Assembly: GCA_020161775.1 (NCBI GenBank)
Contig: JAIUOW010000014.1
Span: 62,001 to 126,000, forward strand
Source of the DNA: Pseudomonadota bacterium
GTDB lineage: Bacteria > Pseudomonadota > Gammaproteobacteria > Burkholderiales > Burkholderiaceae_C
DNA length: 64,000 bases
Reading direction: 5' to 3'
Shown here: positions 35,356 to 44,792 of the stretch, one piece after another
How positions within the stretch are numbered: position 1 is the first letter of the stretch
How the letters are laid out: each line of letters opens with the position of its first letter
Notes under the pieces: model-generated
Told to the model about the DNA's origin: nothing
The model's database searches: none
Seen by the model: the letters and a program-made list of their open reading frames with translations, nothing else
Program-made: the position numbers and the translations under genes

Positions 35356-36483
35356 TCACAGGGCGCGCTGGATGATGATTTTCTGCACGTCGGACGTGCC
35401 TTCGTAGATCTGGCACACGCGCACGTCACGGTAAATGCGCTCCACGGGAAAGTCCGCCACGTAGCCATAGCCGCCCAGCGTCTGGATGGCGGCACTGCAC
35501 ACCGCCTCGGCCACCTCGCTGGCAAACAGCTTGGCCATGGCGGCTTCCTTCAAGCAGGGCTGGCCCGCGTCGCGCAGGCTGGCCGCATGCCAGATGAGCT
35601 GACGCGCGGCTTCCAGCCGCGTGGCGCAATCAGCCAGGCGAAAGCCCACGGCCTGGTGGTTGATGATGGCCGTGCCAAAGCTCTGGCGCTCCCTGGCATA
35701 GGCAATCGCCACGTCCAGCGCGCTGCGGGCCATGCCTACGCTCTGCGCGGCAATGCCGATGCGCCCGCCTTCCAGCGCGCTCAGCGCAATCCGGTAGCCC
35801 TCGCCTTCTTCGCCGATCAGGTTCTCCGTCGGGATGCGGCAGTTGTCAAAGTTGATCTGCGCCGTGTCACTGCTGTGCTGGCCGAGCTTGTCCTCCAGCC
35901 GGGCCACCCCATAGCCGGGCGTATCGGTGGGCACCAGGAAGGCGCTCATGCCCTTTTTGCCCGCGGCCTTGTCGGTCACCGCGATCACGATGGCCAGGTG
36001 GCCGTTCTTGCCGCTGGTGATGAACTGCTTGACGCCGTTGATCACATAACTGTCGCCCTCCTTGACCGCCGTGGTGCGCAACGCCGACGCATCGCTGCCC
36101 ACATGCGGCTCGGTCAGGCAGAACACGCCCAGCAGCTCGCCCTGGGCCAGCCGTGTGAGCCATTGCTTCTTCTGCTGCGCGTTGCCGTAACGCAGGAGGA
36201 TGGCGTTGACGGGGCAGTTGGTCACGCTGATGGCGGTGCTGGTGCCGCCGTCACCGGCGGCAATTTCCTCCAGCACCAGGGCCAGCGTCACATAGTCCAG
36301 GTTGGCGCCGCCAAATTCCTCGGGCACGCAGATGCCATAGGCGCCCAGCGCCGCCAGCCCCTGGTGGGCTTCTTTCGGGAAGTGGTGTTCCTTGTCCCAC
36401 TTCGCGGCATTCGGCCACAGCTGCTCCTGGGCGAAAGCGCGAACGGCGTCGCGGATCATTTGCTGGTCTTGGGTCAGTAGCAT
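35356..36483 (-). CDS. Acyl-CoA dehydrogenase (short/branched-chain type)
   Basis: 375 residues from MLLTQDQQMIRDAVRAFAQEQLWPNAAKWD. FAD signatures are seen: CLTEPHVGSDASALRTTAVKEG, FITSGKNGHL, ERQSFGTAIINHQAVGFRLAD and QTLGGYGYVADFPVERIYRDVRVCQIYEGTSDVQKIII. The catalytic Glu lies in IYEGTSD. The frame is open further upstream into the repeat region, but the family N-terminus supports 36483. The promoter must sit in or next to the foldback-repeat region upstream. Exact chain specificity is unknown. Confidence 0.92.
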   Translation of the reverse strand: MLLTQDQQMIRDAVRAFAQEQLWPNAAKWDKEHHFPKEAHQGLAALGAYGICVPEEFGGANLDYVTLALVLEEIAAGDGGTSTAISVTNCPVNAILLRYGNAQQKKQWLTRLAQGELLGVFCLTEPHVGSDASALRTTAVKEGDSYVINGVKQFITSGKNGHLAIVIAVTDKAAGKKGMSAFLVPTDTPGYGVARLEDKLGQHSSDTAQINFDNCRIPTENLIGEEGEGYRIALSALEGGRIGIAAQSVGMARSALDVAIAYARERQSFGTAIINHQAVGFRLADCATRLEAARQLIWHAASLRDAGQPCLKEAAMAKLFASEVAEAVCSAAIQTLGGYGYVADFPVERIYRDVRVCQIYEGTSDVQKIIIQRAL

Positions 36484-36534
36484 GTTCTTTGTCTGGTTGT
36501 GGTTTTGTATGTCATCGCTCGCTGTACCGCGCGG

Positions 36535-36775
36535 CAAAGCCACACCTGGGCGCACACCGGCCTGGGGGCTTCACTGGAACGGTCGCCTGCGGCGACTCCC
36601 CTGTGCTGCTCAGGGTTCGGTCGCACCGCACAACTCGCTACGCGCTGCGCGCTGCGCTCGGACAGGTGCGGTGAGTCAGAGCACGAAGCGCGCTCGCGCG
36701 CGCCGACACTCACCCCTGCGCTGCTCGGCGTCCCAGAGGCGCCCCCAGACCGGTGTGCGCCCAGGCGTGGCTTTG
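36535..36775 (+). repeat. Foldback element copy 1 (35-nt arms, 171-nt core)
   Basis: The arms 36535-36569 and 36741-36775 are inverted repeats of each other over 33 of 35 positions (share CCTGGGCGCACACCGG). The core contains a hairpin GTCGCC-TGC-GGCGAC, a central CTCGCTACGCGCTGCGCGCT run, another hairpin built on GCGCGC blocks, and GCCGACACTC before the right arm. The core is homologous to copy 2 read on the other strand, while the arms are not. This looks like a mobile or structured repeat of the host's family, not a gene. Confidence 0.85.
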
Positions 36776-36816
36776 TAGAAGCAGTGTTGGCAAACCACTG
36801 GTGGCGGTCCCGCGCC

Positions 36817-37057
36817 CAAGGCTCGCGGCGGGCGGTGTGCGGCGGGGCGATTTCTGCGGCGGCGAGAAGCGCAGGGGGGAGTGTCGGCGCGCTGAAAGCG
36901 CGCACCGTCACATGCTCGCTGCGGCTGTCTGAGCGTAGCGCGCAGCGCGTAGCGAGTTCCGCAGCGCGACCGACCCCCGAGCATCGCAGTGGAGTTTTCG
37001 CGAAGCGAAAACCGCCGCAGTATGAGCCCCGCCGCACACCGCCCGCCGCGAGCCTTG
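36817..37057 (-). repeat. Foldback element copy 2 (perfect 32-nt arms, 177-nt core), opposite orientation
   Basis: The arms 36817-36848 and 37026-37057 are perfect inverted repeats over 32 nt (contain CGCGGCGGGCGGTGTGCGGC). Read on the minus strand the core lines up with copy 1: ACTC..CTG near the start, CGGTCGC, then AACTCGCTACGCGCTGCGCG, then CAGACAG and GCGCGCCGACACTC. The first hairpin is TTTTCGC-TTC-GCGAAAA here instead of GTCGCC-TGC-GGCGAC, so pairing is kept while sequence changes. Total length (241) equals that of copy 1. Confidence 0.85.
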
Positions 37058-37080
37058 CGAGCAACACCACGTAAGGCATA

Positions 37081-37749
37081 TCACCAGGACGCAAACCGCG
37101 TCCCATCGTGGTCAAGAAATGCGCCTTTGTGCTTGGCACCCAGCCCCGCGATCGCACGGCGCATGGACGACACGCTCTCCTGAACGGTCAGCGGTGCCGA
37201 GGCACCACCCATGTCGGTTTGCACCCAGCCTGGCGACAGGGCCACCAGGATCGCGCCGGGGTAGTCGTGCTGGGCGGAGGCCACCGCCATGTTCAGTGCC
37301 GCTTTGCTCACACGGTAGGTCCACGCATAGCTGGACTCCACCCCGCCAACCTGCCCCATGCTGCTGGTGATGAACGCAAACCTGCCGCGCGCCGCCTCCA
37401 CCAGCGGCGCCACCTGGGGCAGCGCCTGCATGGCGCCCAGCACGTTGGTGTGCAGGGTGCGGTCAAACTCTTCCTGCGTGGGCGGTGATTTGGCGTCGCC
37501 GGTGGGGAACACGCCCGCCACATACAGCGCCACGTCGATCTTCTCGCCGTCCAGCTGCCAGGCCAGGCCGCTGATGCTCGCGGGCTTGCTCACGTCCACC
37601 TTGAGCGCCGTGGCGCCCAGGGCTTGCAGCCTGTCCAGCCCGGCCGCATCGCGCGCGGTGGCGATCACGCGGTCACCCGCGTCCCGGTACTGCCGCGCGA
37701 ACTCCAGGCCGATGCCGCGCGAGGCACCGATGACCAGCACCGTGGCCAT
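37081..37749 (-). CDS. Short-chain dehydrogenase/reductase
   Basis: 222 residues. Rossmann fold with VIGASRGIGLEFARQY (coenzyme loop), the NVLG segment and FITSSMGQVGG (catalytic Ser), then YRVSKAALNMA (catalytic Tyr-Lys). It belongs to the CsgA/sniffer-like SDR group by its short length and LSPGWVQTDMGG ending. The substrate is unknown. It is last in the run thioesterase-ivd-can-aceK-thiolase-SDR, 6 bases after the thiolase. Confidence 0.88.
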   Translation of the reverse strand: MATVLVIGASRGIGLEFARQYRDAGDRVIATARDAAGLDRLQALGATALKVDVSKPASISGLAWQLDGEKIDVALYVAGVFPTGDAKSPPTQEEFDRTLHTNVLGAMQALPQVAPLVEAARGRFAFITSSMGQVGGVESSYAWTYRVSKAALNMAVASAQHDYPGAILVALSPGWVQTDMGGASAPLTVQESVSSMRRAIAGLGAKHKGAFLDHDGTRFASW

Positions 37750-37755
37750 GTCGGC

Positions 37756-38937
37756 TTACACCAGCTCCAGCGCTACCGCCGTTCCTTCGCCGCCGCCGAT
37801 GCACAGCGTGGCCAGGCCGCGCTTCTTGCCGCGGGCCTGCAGGGCATGGATCAGCGTGACCATGATGCGCGCGCCCGATGCGCCGATGGGGTGGCCCAAA
37901 GCGCAGGCGCCGCCGTTCACGTTGACGATGTCATGGCCCACCTTCAGCTCTTCCATCAGCGCCATGGGCACGACGGCAAACGCTTCGTTCACCTCCCACA
38001 GGTCCACGTCCTTCACGCTCCAGCCGGCCTTGGCCAGCGCCTTCTGCGTGGCGCCCACCGGGGCGGTGGTGAACCAGTTGGGCTCCTGCGCGTGCATGGC
38101 GTGCGAGACGATGCGTGCCAGCGGCTTGGCGCCCAGTTTCTTCGCGGTGGACTCGCGCATCATCACCAGCGCGGCGGCGCCGTCATTGATGCTGGAGCTG
38201 CTGGCCGCCGTGATGGTGCCGTCTTTCTTGAACGCGGGCTTGAGCGTGGGGATCTTGTCCAGCTTGACCTTGCCCGGGCCCTCGTCGATGCTGATCACCG
38301 TGTCGCCCGCGCGGCCCTTGACCGTTACAGGCGTGATCTCGGCCTTGAACGCACCGGATTCGATGGCAGCCTTGGCGCGGTTGACGCTGGCGGTGGCAAA
38401 GGCGTCCTGTGCCTCGCGGCTGAAGCTGTACTTGGCCGCGCACTCCTCGCCAAAAGTGCCCATGGCCCGGCCGGGTTCGTAGGCGTCTTCCAGGCCGTCC
38501 AGCATCATGTGGTCATAGATGCGGTCATGGCCGATGCGGATGCCGCTGCGGCCCTTGAGCAGCAGGTGCGGCGCGTTGGTCATGCTCTCCATGCCGCCCG
38601 CGACCATCACGTCGTGGCTGCCGATGGCCAGCATGTCATGCGCGAACATCGCGGCCTTCATGCCCGAGCCGCACATCTTGCTGAGCGTGACGGCGCCCGC
38701 GCTCTTGGGCAGGCCGCCCTTGAACGCGGCCTGGCGTGCCGGGGCCTGGCCCTGGCCAGCCATCAGGCAGTTGCCAAACAGCACTTCGGTGATGAGTTCG
38801 GGCGACACGCCGGAACGCTCGACAGCAGCCTTGATGGCGGCGCCGCCCAGGTCGTGCGCGGCCAAAGAGGAAAAGTCGCCCTGGAAGCCGCCCATGGGGG
38901 TGCGCGCGGCGCCGACGATGACGATGGAATCAGACAT
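37756..38937 (-). CDS. Acetyl-CoA C-acetyltransferase (thiolase)
   Basis: 393 residues from [22 protein letters not shown]. It is a thiolase with the nucleophile in [15 protein letters not shown] (Cys89), [20 protein letters not shown] with the catalytic His, and [16 protein letters not shown] with the second Cys. It interconverts acetoacetyl-CoA and two acetyl-CoA, which fits downstream of HMG-CoA lyase in leucine breakdown. The start overlaps the aceK stop by 8 bp; the frame is open further up, but homologues start at MSDS. Confidence 0.95.
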   Translation of the reverse strand: MSDSIVIVGAARTPMGGFQGDFSSLAAHDLGGAAIKAAVERSGVSPELITEVLFGNCLMAGQGQAPARQAAFKGGLPKSAGAVTLSKMCGSGMKAAMFAHDMLAIGSHDVMVAGGMESMTNAPHLLLKGRSGIRIGHDRIYDHMMLDGLEDAYEPGRAMGTFGEECAAKYSFSREAQDAFATASVNRAKAAIESGAFKAEITPVTVKGRAGDTVISIDEGPGKVKLDKIPTLKPAFKKDGTITAASSSSINDGAAALVMMRESTAKKLGAKPLARIVSHAMHAQEPNWFTTAPVGATQKALAKAGWSVKDVDLWEVNEAFAVVPMALMEELKVGHDIVNVNGGACALGHPIGASGARIMVTLIHALQARGKKRGLATLCIGGGEGTAVALELV

Positions 38938-40774
38938 GGTTTTCTCCTGAAGTTGAAGGGGTGGGCTGTTGGGCTGGGGCCTGCCAGCGCAGGAAGCGCT
39001 TGTCGCGCTCATAGGGAAATACGTCGTGCACGTAGCCGGCCTGGATGCGCTCCTTGTGAGCCTGCCAGAAGGCCGCGTCCAGCAGGTCACCGTGGTGCTT
39101 CATGAACACCTCGCGCACGGCGTTGTTGCCCAGCAGGAACGGGCCAAAGGTTTCCGGAAACACATCGCGCGGACCCACGGCGTACCAGATCTCGCCGCTC
39201 ATCTCGTCTTCTTCGTTGCGCGCGGCAGGCACGCGGCGGAAGTTGCAGTCGGTGATGTATTCGATCTCGTCGTAGTCGTAGAACACCACCTTGCCATGGC
39301 GGGTGACGCCAAAGTTCTTCCAGAGCATGTCGCCGGGGAAGATGTTGGCGGCCACCAGGTCCTTGATGGCATTGCCGTATTCCACCACCGCGTGCTGGAT
39401 CTGGCTGGTGGCGCGCTCGTCATCGGGGCCCGCGTCAAACGCTTCCTGCAGGTAGATGTTCAGCGGGATCATGCGCCGCTCGATGTACAGGTGCTTGATG
39501 ATGACTTCTTCATGGCCGTCGCCGTCGCGGTCCGAGATTTCCAGCTGGCTGGGCGCGAATTTCTGGATTTCGGCGATCAGCTCCTCCTCGAAGCGGTCGC
39601 GCGCGAAGGCCACCTCGCTGTACTCCAGCGTGTCGGCCATGCGGCCCACGCGGTCGTGCTGCTTGACCAGCAGGTACTTGCCCTTGATCTGTTCGCGCGT
39701 GGTGTCTTTCTGCGGCGGGTAGTAGTCCTTGATGAGCTTGAACACGTAGGGAAACGACGGCAGGTCAAACACCAGCATCACCATGCCCTTGATGCCGGGC
39801 GCAATGCGGAACTTGTCGCTGGAATGCTTGAGGTGGTAGAGGAAGTCGCGGTAGAACAGCGTCTTGCCCTGCTTGGCCAGGCCCAGCGCGTTGTAGATTT
39901 CATTGCGCGGCTTGCGCGGCATCAGGCTGCGCAGGAACTGCACATAGGCGCTGGGCACCTCCATGTCCACCATGAAATACGCCCGCGCAAAGCTGAACAG
40001 TGCCTGCAGGTCGTCCTCGCCGAACAGGCAGGCGTCAATCACCAGTTTTTCGTCCCGGCCATGAAGAATGGGCAACGCGAACGGCACTTCGTTGAAGCCG
40101 TTGATGATCTTGCCCACCACATAGGCGCCCTTGTTGCGAAAGAACAGGCTGGACAGCACCTGGATCTGGAAGTTGGCGCGCAGCTTCACCTGGGACAGCC
40201 GCGTGCTCATGGCCTCCAGCACCAGTTGGGCGTCGCGCGGCAAGTCTTCAAAGGGGCGTTGCAGGCGGAAGTTGTCAATGATGCGGGTGATGGTTTCCAG
40301 CAGCGTCTCGCGCGTGGGGTAATAGGCGCGGTAGGTCGGCGCCGCGGCGGGCTCGTCGTTTTCGATGTATTCGGTGCTGACGGCCGGGCGCACGAAGATG
40401 AAGTCGTTGTGAAAGTGCGTGCGGTGCAGGATCTTGGTGGTGACCGAATTGAAAAACGTCTCGGCCAGCTCGGGCTGGTGGTGGTCCACCAGCAGCCCGA
40501 TGTAGTGCAGCTTGATCTGCTGCCACACGTCCATCGGCTGCTCGCCGGCCTTGAATTCCTTTTCCAGCCGGGTGGTGGCCTCCTTCACGCGCAGGTCATA
40601 GAACTCGATGCGCTCGCGCTGGGCGCGCTGCTGGCCGTGCCAGTCGGCCGTTTCAAACCGGTGCTTGGCGCGGGCCGATTCGGTGCGGAACAACCGGTAG
40701 TGGCGGTTGAAGCCGTCCATCATCGCCTTGGCGATGTCATAGGCAAGCGGCGAGTCCAGGCGCTGGGGGAACAT
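38930..40774 (-). CDS. aceK: Isocitrate dehydrogenase kinase/phosphatase
   Basis: 614 residues; AceK family members are 575-610. This bifunctional enzyme phosphorylates isocitrate dehydrogenase to push flux into the glyoxylate shunt during growth on acetate, and reverses it. Visible signatures are the ATP-binding loop [50 protein letters not shown], and [18 protein letters not shown]. Its place between carbonic anhydrase and thiolase genes fits a catabolic regime that yields acetyl-CoA. Confidence 0.96.
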   Translation of the reverse strand: MFPQRLDSPLAYDIAKAMMDGFNRHYRLFRTESARAKHRFETADWHGQQRAQRERIEFYDLRVKEATTRLEKEFKAGEQPMDVWQQIKLHYIGLLVDHHQPELAETFFNSVTTKILHRTHFHNDFIFVRPAVSTEYIENDEPAAAPTYRAYYPTRETLLETITRIIDNFRLQRPFEDLPRDAQLVLEAMSTRLSQVKLRANFQIQVLSSLFFRNKGAYVVGKIINGFNEVPFALPILHGRDEKLVIDACLFGEDDLQALFSFARAYFMVDMEVPSAYVQFLRSLMPRKPRNEIYNALGLAKQGKTLFYRDFLYHLKHSSDKFRIAPGIKGMVMLVFDLPSFPYVFKLIKDYYPPQKDTTREQIKGKYLLVKQHDRVGRMADTLEYSEVAFARDRFEEELIAEIQKFAPSQLEISDRDGDGHEEVIIKHLYIERRMIPLNIYLQEAFDAGPDDERATSQIQHAVVEYGNAIKDLVAANIFPGDMLWKNFGVTRHGKVVFYDYDEIEYITDCNFRRVPAARNEEDEMSGEIWYAVGPRDVFPETFGPFLLGNNAVREVFMKHHGDLLDAAFWQAHKERIQAGYVHDVFPYERDKRFLRWQAPAQQPTPSTSGENHV

Positions 40775-40790
40775 GGCGGGTGTGCGACGT

Positions 40791-41447
40791 TCAGCCGTGG
40801 GCTTCGACGATGCCCTGGATCGCGGCGCGGTACAGCGGCTCGATTTCGCCCTGCGCCCCCACGCTCATGTGCAGGTCCTGCAGCAGGCCGTCGTGCACGC
40901 CAAAGGCCCAGCCATGCACGCGCACGTTCTGCCCCTTGGCCCAGGCGTCGGTCATGACGGTGCTGACGCAGACGTTCACAACCTGCTCAATCACGTTCAG
41001 GTCCACCAGCGCGTCACCGCGCTTTTCGGGCGCGATGTTGTCCAGCAGGCCGCGATGCCGGTCGCGCACGTCCTGGATATGGCGGATCCAGTTGTCAGCC
41101 AGCCCCACGCGCACGTTGTTCAGCGCCGCCATGACGCCGCCGCAGCCGTAGTGGCCCACGACCATGATGTCTTCCACCTTCAGCATTTCCACCGCGTACT
41201 GGATGGCCGACAGCGCGTTCAGGTCTGAATGCACCACCACATTGGCCACGTTGCGGTGCACGAACACCTCGCCCGGCTCCAGCCCCGTGATCTGGTTGGC
41301 CGGCACGCGGCTGTCGGAACAGCCGATCCACATGTATTTGGGCGTCTGCTGCTTGATCAGCCCCGTGAAAAACCCGGGGCGTGTGCGCTCCATTTCCGCC
41401 GCCCAGGCGCGGTTGTGCGAGAAGAGTTCTTGGATCGTTGAGGTCAT
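40791..41447 (-). CDS. can: Beta-carbonic anhydrase
   Basis: 218 residues from [27 protein letters not shown]. Zinc ligands are in [32 protein letters not shown] (Cys, Asp-Arg dyad) and [14 protein letters not shown] (His and Cys). It interconverts CO2 and bicarbonate; bicarbonate is needed by the methylcrotonyl-CoA carboxylase of this pathway, which may explain the position. It starts 16 bases after the isovaleryl-CoA dehydrogenase stop. Confidence 0.95.
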   Translation of the reverse strand: MTSTIQELFSHNRAWAAEMERTRPGFFTGLIKQQTPKYMWIGCSDSRVPANQITGLEPGEVFVHRNVANVVVHSDLNALSAIQYAVEMLKVEDIMVVGHYGCGGVMAALNNVRVGLADNWIRHIQDVRDRHRGLLDNIAPEKRGDALVDLNVIEQVVNVCVSTVMTDAWAKGQNVRVHGWAFGVHDGLLQDLHMSVGAQGEIEPLYRAAIQGIVEAHG

Positions 41448-41463
41448 GGCGCTATTTTGCGCC

Positions 41464-42663
41464 TTACATCGTCTCGGCAAACAGCTCGCGGCCGATCAGC
41501 ATGCGGCGGATCTCACTGGTGCCCGCGCCGATCTCGTACAGCTTGGCATCGCGCCACAGGCGGCCCAGCGGGTATTCGTTGATGTAGCCGTTGCCGCCGA
41601 AGATCTGCACGCCCTCGCCCGCCATCCAGGTGGCCTTCTCGGCGCACCACAGGATCACGCTGGCGCAGTCCTTGCGCACCTGGCGCACGTGTTCCGTGCC
41701 GAGCATGTCCAGGTTCTTGGCCACCGTGTAGGCAAAGCTGCGGCCGGCCTGCAGCACGGTGTACATGTCGGCCACCTTGCCCTGGATGAGCTGGAATTCG
41801 CCGATGCTCTGGCCGAACTGCTTGCGGTCGTGGATGTACGGAATGACGTTGTCCATGACCGACTGCATGATGCCCAGCGGCCCGCCCGTCAGCACGGCGC
41901 GCTCGTAGTCCAGCCCGCTCATCAGCACCTTGGCGCCGCCGTTCACGGCGCCCAGCACGTTGGCCGCAGGCACCTCCACGTTCTGGAACACCAGCTCGCC
42001 CGTGTGGCTGCCGCGCATGCCCAGCTTGTCCAGCTTCTGGGCGATGGAAAAGCCCTTCATGCCCTTTTCGATCAGGAAGGCGGTGACGCCGCGCGCGCCC
42101 AGCTCGGGCTCGCTCTTGGCATACACCACCAGTGTGTCGGCGTCGGGGCCGTTGGTGATCCACATCTTGCTGCCGTTGAGCAGGTAGTAGCCGCCCCCCG
42201 AGGCACTCGGCTCCTTCCACTCGGCCTTGAGCTTCATGCTGATCACGTCGGAGCCCGCACCGGGCTCGCTCATGGCCAGCGCGCCCACGTGTTCGCCGCT
42301 GATGAGCTTGGGCAGGTATTTGGCGCGCTGCGCGTCGCTGCCGTTGCGCTTGATCTGGTTGACGCACAGGTTGCTGTGCGCGCCATAGCTCAGGCCCACG
42401 CTGGCGCTGGCGCGGCTGATTTCCTCCATGGCGATCATGTGGGCCAGGTAGCCCATGTTGGCGCCCCCGTATTCCTCGCCCACGGTAATGCCCAGCACGC
42501 CCAGGCTGCCCATCTTTTGCCACAGGTCCATGGGGAACTGGTCGCTGCGGTCGATCTCGGCGGCGCGCGGGGCAATTTCAGCCTGGGCAAATTCGCGTAC
42601 CGCGTCGCGCAACGCATCGATGTCCTCGCCCAGCTGGAAGTTCAGGCCCGGAAGGTTGTTCAT
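41464..42663 (-). CDS. liuA: Isovaleryl-CoA dehydrogenase
   Basis: 399 residues from [38 protein letters not shown]. The flavin enzyme oxidises isovaleryl-CoA to 3-methylcrotonyl-CoA. Specific cues are [21 protein letters not shown] and [18 protein letters not shown], and the ending [38 protein letters not shown], with the catalytic Glu in NLCVNQ-type IVD arrangement (MEEISRASA...). It is downstream of the thioesterase and MerR regulator genes with a LiuR-type palindrome between them. Confidence 0.95.
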   Translation of the reverse strand: MNNLPGLNFQLGEDIDALRDAVREFAQAEIAPRAAEIDRSDQFPMDLWQKMGSLGVLGITVGEEYGGANMGYLAHMIAMEEISRASASVGLSYGAHSNLCVNQIKRNGSDAQRAKYLPKLISGEHVGALAMSEPGAGSDVISMKLKAEWKEPSASGGGYYLLNGSKMWITNGPDADTLVVYAKSEPELGARGVTAFLIEKGMKGFSIAQKLDKLGMRGSHTGELVFQNVEVPAANVLGAVNGGAKVLMSGLDYERAVLTGGPLGIMQSVMDNVIPYIHDRKQFGQSIGEFQLIQGKVADMYTVLQAGRSFAYTVAKNLDMLGTEHVRQVRKDCASVILWCAEKATWMAGEGVQIFGGNGYINEYPLGRLWRDAKLYEIGAGTSEIRRMLIGRELFAETM

Positions 42664-42675
42664 GCAAAGATCTCC

Positions 42676-43137
42676 TCAGTTCTTGACGTCGTCGCGCCCG
42701 GTGATGGTCATCAGCGTGGCGCCCAGGGTGGCAATGAGTTTTTCGTGGCCGGCGTCGCTGGCGTAGGCACGGCCTTCGGTCACGGTGATGGTGCGGCCGG
42801 GCTTGACCACCTGGCCCACCATGCGAAAGCGCTGGCCGCGCGCTGGCGCCAGCAGGTTGACCTTGAATTCAATGGTCAGCACACCGGCGCCGGCCGGCAT
42901 CAGGGTGAACCCGGCGTAGCCGCAGGCTGAATCCAGCGCGGTGGCCACCATGCCGGCATGCAGAAAGCCATGCTGCTGCGTGAGCCCCGGCGCCCAGTCC
43001 AGCAGGATCTCCACCGTGCCGGGGGCGATGGCGCCCAGCGAAGCGCCGATGGTGCCCATGGCGCCCTGCAGCGCAAAGCTGTCGCGCACGCGCTGCGCAT
43101 AGGCGGCGTCCTGGGGTTCGAAGGTGGGCTGCGCCAT
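42676..43137 (-). CDS. PaaI-family hotdog thioesterase
   Basis: 153 residues. Hotdog fold: QQHGFLHAGMVATALDSACGYAGFTLMPAGAGVLTIEFKVNLLAPARG is the PaaI/acyl-CoA thioesterase signature, followed by VGQVVKPGRTITVTEGRAYASD. It would hydrolyse acyl-CoA, perhaps relieving accumulation of pathway intermediates. It lies between the operator palindrome and the isovaleryl-CoA dehydrogenase gene, 12 bases before the latter. Confidence 0.9.
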   Translation of the reverse strand: MAQPTFEPQDAAYAQRVRDSFALQGAMGTIGASLGAIAPGTVEILLDWAPGLTQQHGFLHAGMVATALDSACGYAGFTLMPAGAGVLTIEFKVNLLAPARGQRFRMVGQVVKPGRTITVTEGRAYASDAGHEKLIATLGATLMTITGRDDVKN

Positions 43138-43150
43138 TCAATGCTCCAGA

Positions 43151-43172
43151 TTGACGTTTACGTAAACGTCAA
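43151..43172. promoter_or_regulatory. Perfect 22-bp palindrome, probable LiuR operator
   Basis: TTGACG followed by TTTACGTAAA and CGTCAA makes a perfect palindrome (core TGACGTTTACGTAAACGTCA) lying 14-35 bp upstream of the thioesterase start and 20 bp past the merR stop. A second, similar site precedes merR and the MBL gene. MerR-family LiuR proteins bind such TTTACGTAAA-like palindromes. Binding is inferred. Confidence 0.75.
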
Positions 43173-43191
43173 TTATGGCCGATCCGCCGGA

Positions 43192-43590
43192 TCATTTCGC
43201 CTTGTCCATGCGCGCCAGCAGCGCGCGGGCTTCTTTTTCATGGACCTTGATCTCGTCCAGGTTGGCCTGCAGGTCGGCCATCTGCTCTTCCAGCTGCTTG
43301 CGGTGCTGGGCCAGCACGGCCAGGAACTTGCGCAGCTGTGGCCCGGTGTCGCGCGGGCTGTCATAGGTGTCGATGATTTCCCTGGCCTCGGTCAGGCTCA
43401 GGCCCAGGCGCTTGGCGCGCAGCGTGAGTTTCAGGCGCGTGCGGTCGCGCGCGCTGTACACCCGGTTGCGCCCGCCGGGGCCTGACCGTTCGGGCTGCAG
43501 CAGGCCCATGTCTTCATAAAAGCGCATGGCCCGCGTGGTCAGGTCGAATTCCCGCGCCAGGTCGCTGATGGTGTAGGTGTTCGTCGCCAT
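43192..43590 (-). CDS. liuR: MerR-family regulator, probable LiuR
   Basis: 132 residues: the N-terminal MerR HTH TYTISDLAREFDLTTRAMRFYEDMGLLQPERSGPGGRNRVYSARDRTRLKLTLRAKRLGLSLTEAREIID, then a dimerising coiled coil (LAVLAQHRKQLEEQMADLQANLDEI). It is adjacent to isovaleryl-CoA dehydrogenase, which identifies it as the leucine-catabolism regulator LiuR. No metal-binding Cys motif at the C-terminus, so it probably senses an acyl-CoA or other small ligand. Confidence 0.88.
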   Translation of the reverse strand: MATNTYTISDLAREFDLTTRAMRFYEDMGLLQPERSGPGGRNRVYSARDRTRLKLTLRAKRLGLSLTEAREIIDTYDSPRDTGPQLRKFLAVLAQHRKQLEEQMADLQANLDEIKVHEKEARALLARMDKAK

Positions 43591-43654
43591 GGTTCAAAAG
43601 TTCTCGTGTACCGGGGTGACAGCTGCCGCGGCAGGCGCTGCCTACAATGGGCCC

Positions 43655-43686
43655 ATTAAAAATGACGTTTACGTCAACGTCAACTT
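43655..43686 (-). promoter_or_regulatory. Probable liuR promoter with LiuR operator in the spacer
   Basis: On the minus strand TTGACG (-35), exactly 17 bp, then TTTAAT (-10) are seen. The spacer holds most of the near-palindrome TGACGTTTACGTCAACGTCA (43663-43682), one base pair off the perfect site at 43151. A MerR protein bound between -35 and -10 is the family's usual mode. The same site also lies in front of the divergent MBL gene. Confidence 0.65.
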
Positions 43687-43721
43687 TCGCCTGCATCCTA
43701 CCCCAGCCTCCCGTCCTGTCC

Positions 43722-44792
43722 ATGAACGCACTTGAACACCAGCTCCAGTACACCTTTGGCGACCAGATGCCGGCGCCGGGCACCACGATGGAGGTGGCAC
43801 CGGGCGTGCGCTGGATCCGCATGGCGCTGCCATTTGCGCTGGACCACATCAACCTGTGGCTGCTGCGCGATAGCCTGGACGGGCCGGACGGAACCAGAAT
43901 ACAGGGCTGGACGGTGGTGGACTGCTGCATCACCCATGACGAATCCAAGGCGCAGTGGGAAACGATTTTTGCCACGCAACTTGAAGGCCTGCCCATCCTG
44001 CGCGTGATCGTGACGCACATGCACCCGGACCACATCGGCCTGGCGCACTGGCTGTGCGCGCGCTGGAATGCGCCGCTGTGGATCAGCGCCACTGACTACA
44101 ACGCCGCGCGCCTGGGCTCGCAGAGCACCACGGGCTTTGGCGGCGCGTCGGCGGCCGACTTTTTTGCGTCACACGGCCTGATCGACCCGGAGTCGGTCGA
44201 GAAGATCCGCGGCCGCGCCAGCTATTACCCCAGCATGGTGCCCGACGTGCCCCGCAGTTTCCGCCGCCTGCAGGACGGCCAGGCCGTCACCATCGGCGGG
44301 CGTGCCTGGCGGTGCATTGCCGGTTATGGCCATGCCCCCGAGCACATGGCGCTGTACTGCGATGAACTTCAGGTGCTGATCAGCGGCGACATGATGCTGC
44401 CGCGCATTTCCACCAATGTGAGCGTGTACGACGTGGAGCCTGAATCCAACGCGCTGGCTTCGTTCCTGGAATCCATTGACCGTTTCGCCCCGCTGCCGGC
44501 CGACACGCTGACGCTGCCGTCACACGGCAAACCGTTTCGCGGCCTGCATGCGCGCATCGCACAGCTGCACGCCCATCATCGCGACCGCCTGGCCGAGGTG
44601 CTGGACGCCTGCCGGGCCGCACCCCAGTCCGCGGCGGATGTGCTGCCGGTGCTGTTCAAGCGCAAGCTGGATCTGCACCAGACCACGTTTGCCATGGGCG
44701 AATCGGTGGCGCACCTGCACCTGATGTGGTTTGACGGCCGCCTCAGGCGTGAACGGGGTCCAGACGGGGTGTGGCGCTTCTCGGCGGTGTGA
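43722..44792 (+). CDS. MBL-fold metallo-hydrolase
   Basis: 356 residues from MNALEHQLQYTFGDQMPAPG. The metallo-beta-lactamase fold is shown by VTHMHPDHIGLAHWL (HxHxDH), GYGHAPEHMALYCDELQVLISGDMMLP and LPSHGKPFRG, completing a two-metal site. C-terminal helices (HHRDRLAEVLDACRAA...) are typical of the LACTB2-like hydrolase branch, which can act on thioesters or nucleic acid. It is divergent from liuR and shares its operator, so it is probably part of the LiuR regulon. The 3' end overlaps the convergent gene by 50 bp. Confidence 0.9.
   Translation: MNALEHQLQYTFGDQMPAPGTTMEVAPGVRWIRMALPFALDHINLWLLRDSLDGPDGTRIQGWTVVDCCITHDESKAQWETIFATQLEGLPILRVIVTHMHPDHIGLAHWLCARWNAPLWISATDYNAARLGSQSTTGFGGASAADFFASHGLIDPESVEKIRGRASYYPSMVPDVPRSFRRLQDGQAVTIGGRAWRCIAGYGHAPEHMALYCDELQVLISGDMMLPRISTNVSVYDVEPESNALASFLESIDRFAPLPADTLTLPSHGKPFRGLHARIAQLHAHHRDRLAEVLDACRAAPQSAADVLPVLFKRKLDLHQTTFAMGESVAHLHLMWFDGRLRRERGPDGVWRFSAV

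Larger units (their letters stand above)
36484..37080. other. Gene-free stretch of about 600 bp holding two foldback elements
   Basis: There is no credible gene in this stretch: open frames here are short, lack ribosome binding sites and consist of Arg/Ala/Ser-rich low-complexity translations of palindromes. It contains two related foldback elements, described separately, plus about 50 bp next to the acyl-CoA dehydrogenase start (36484-36534) and about 40 bp between the elements (36776-36816). It separates the SDR-thiolase-aceK block from the acyl-CoA dehydrogenase-trk block. Confidence 0.85.

Noticed and set aside
36534-37074. Several Arg/Ser/Ala-rich frames of 60-230 codons on both strands in the gene-free region
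   Set aside because: They follow the palindromic repeat elements, read equally well in many frames, and lack ribosome binding sites or domains.
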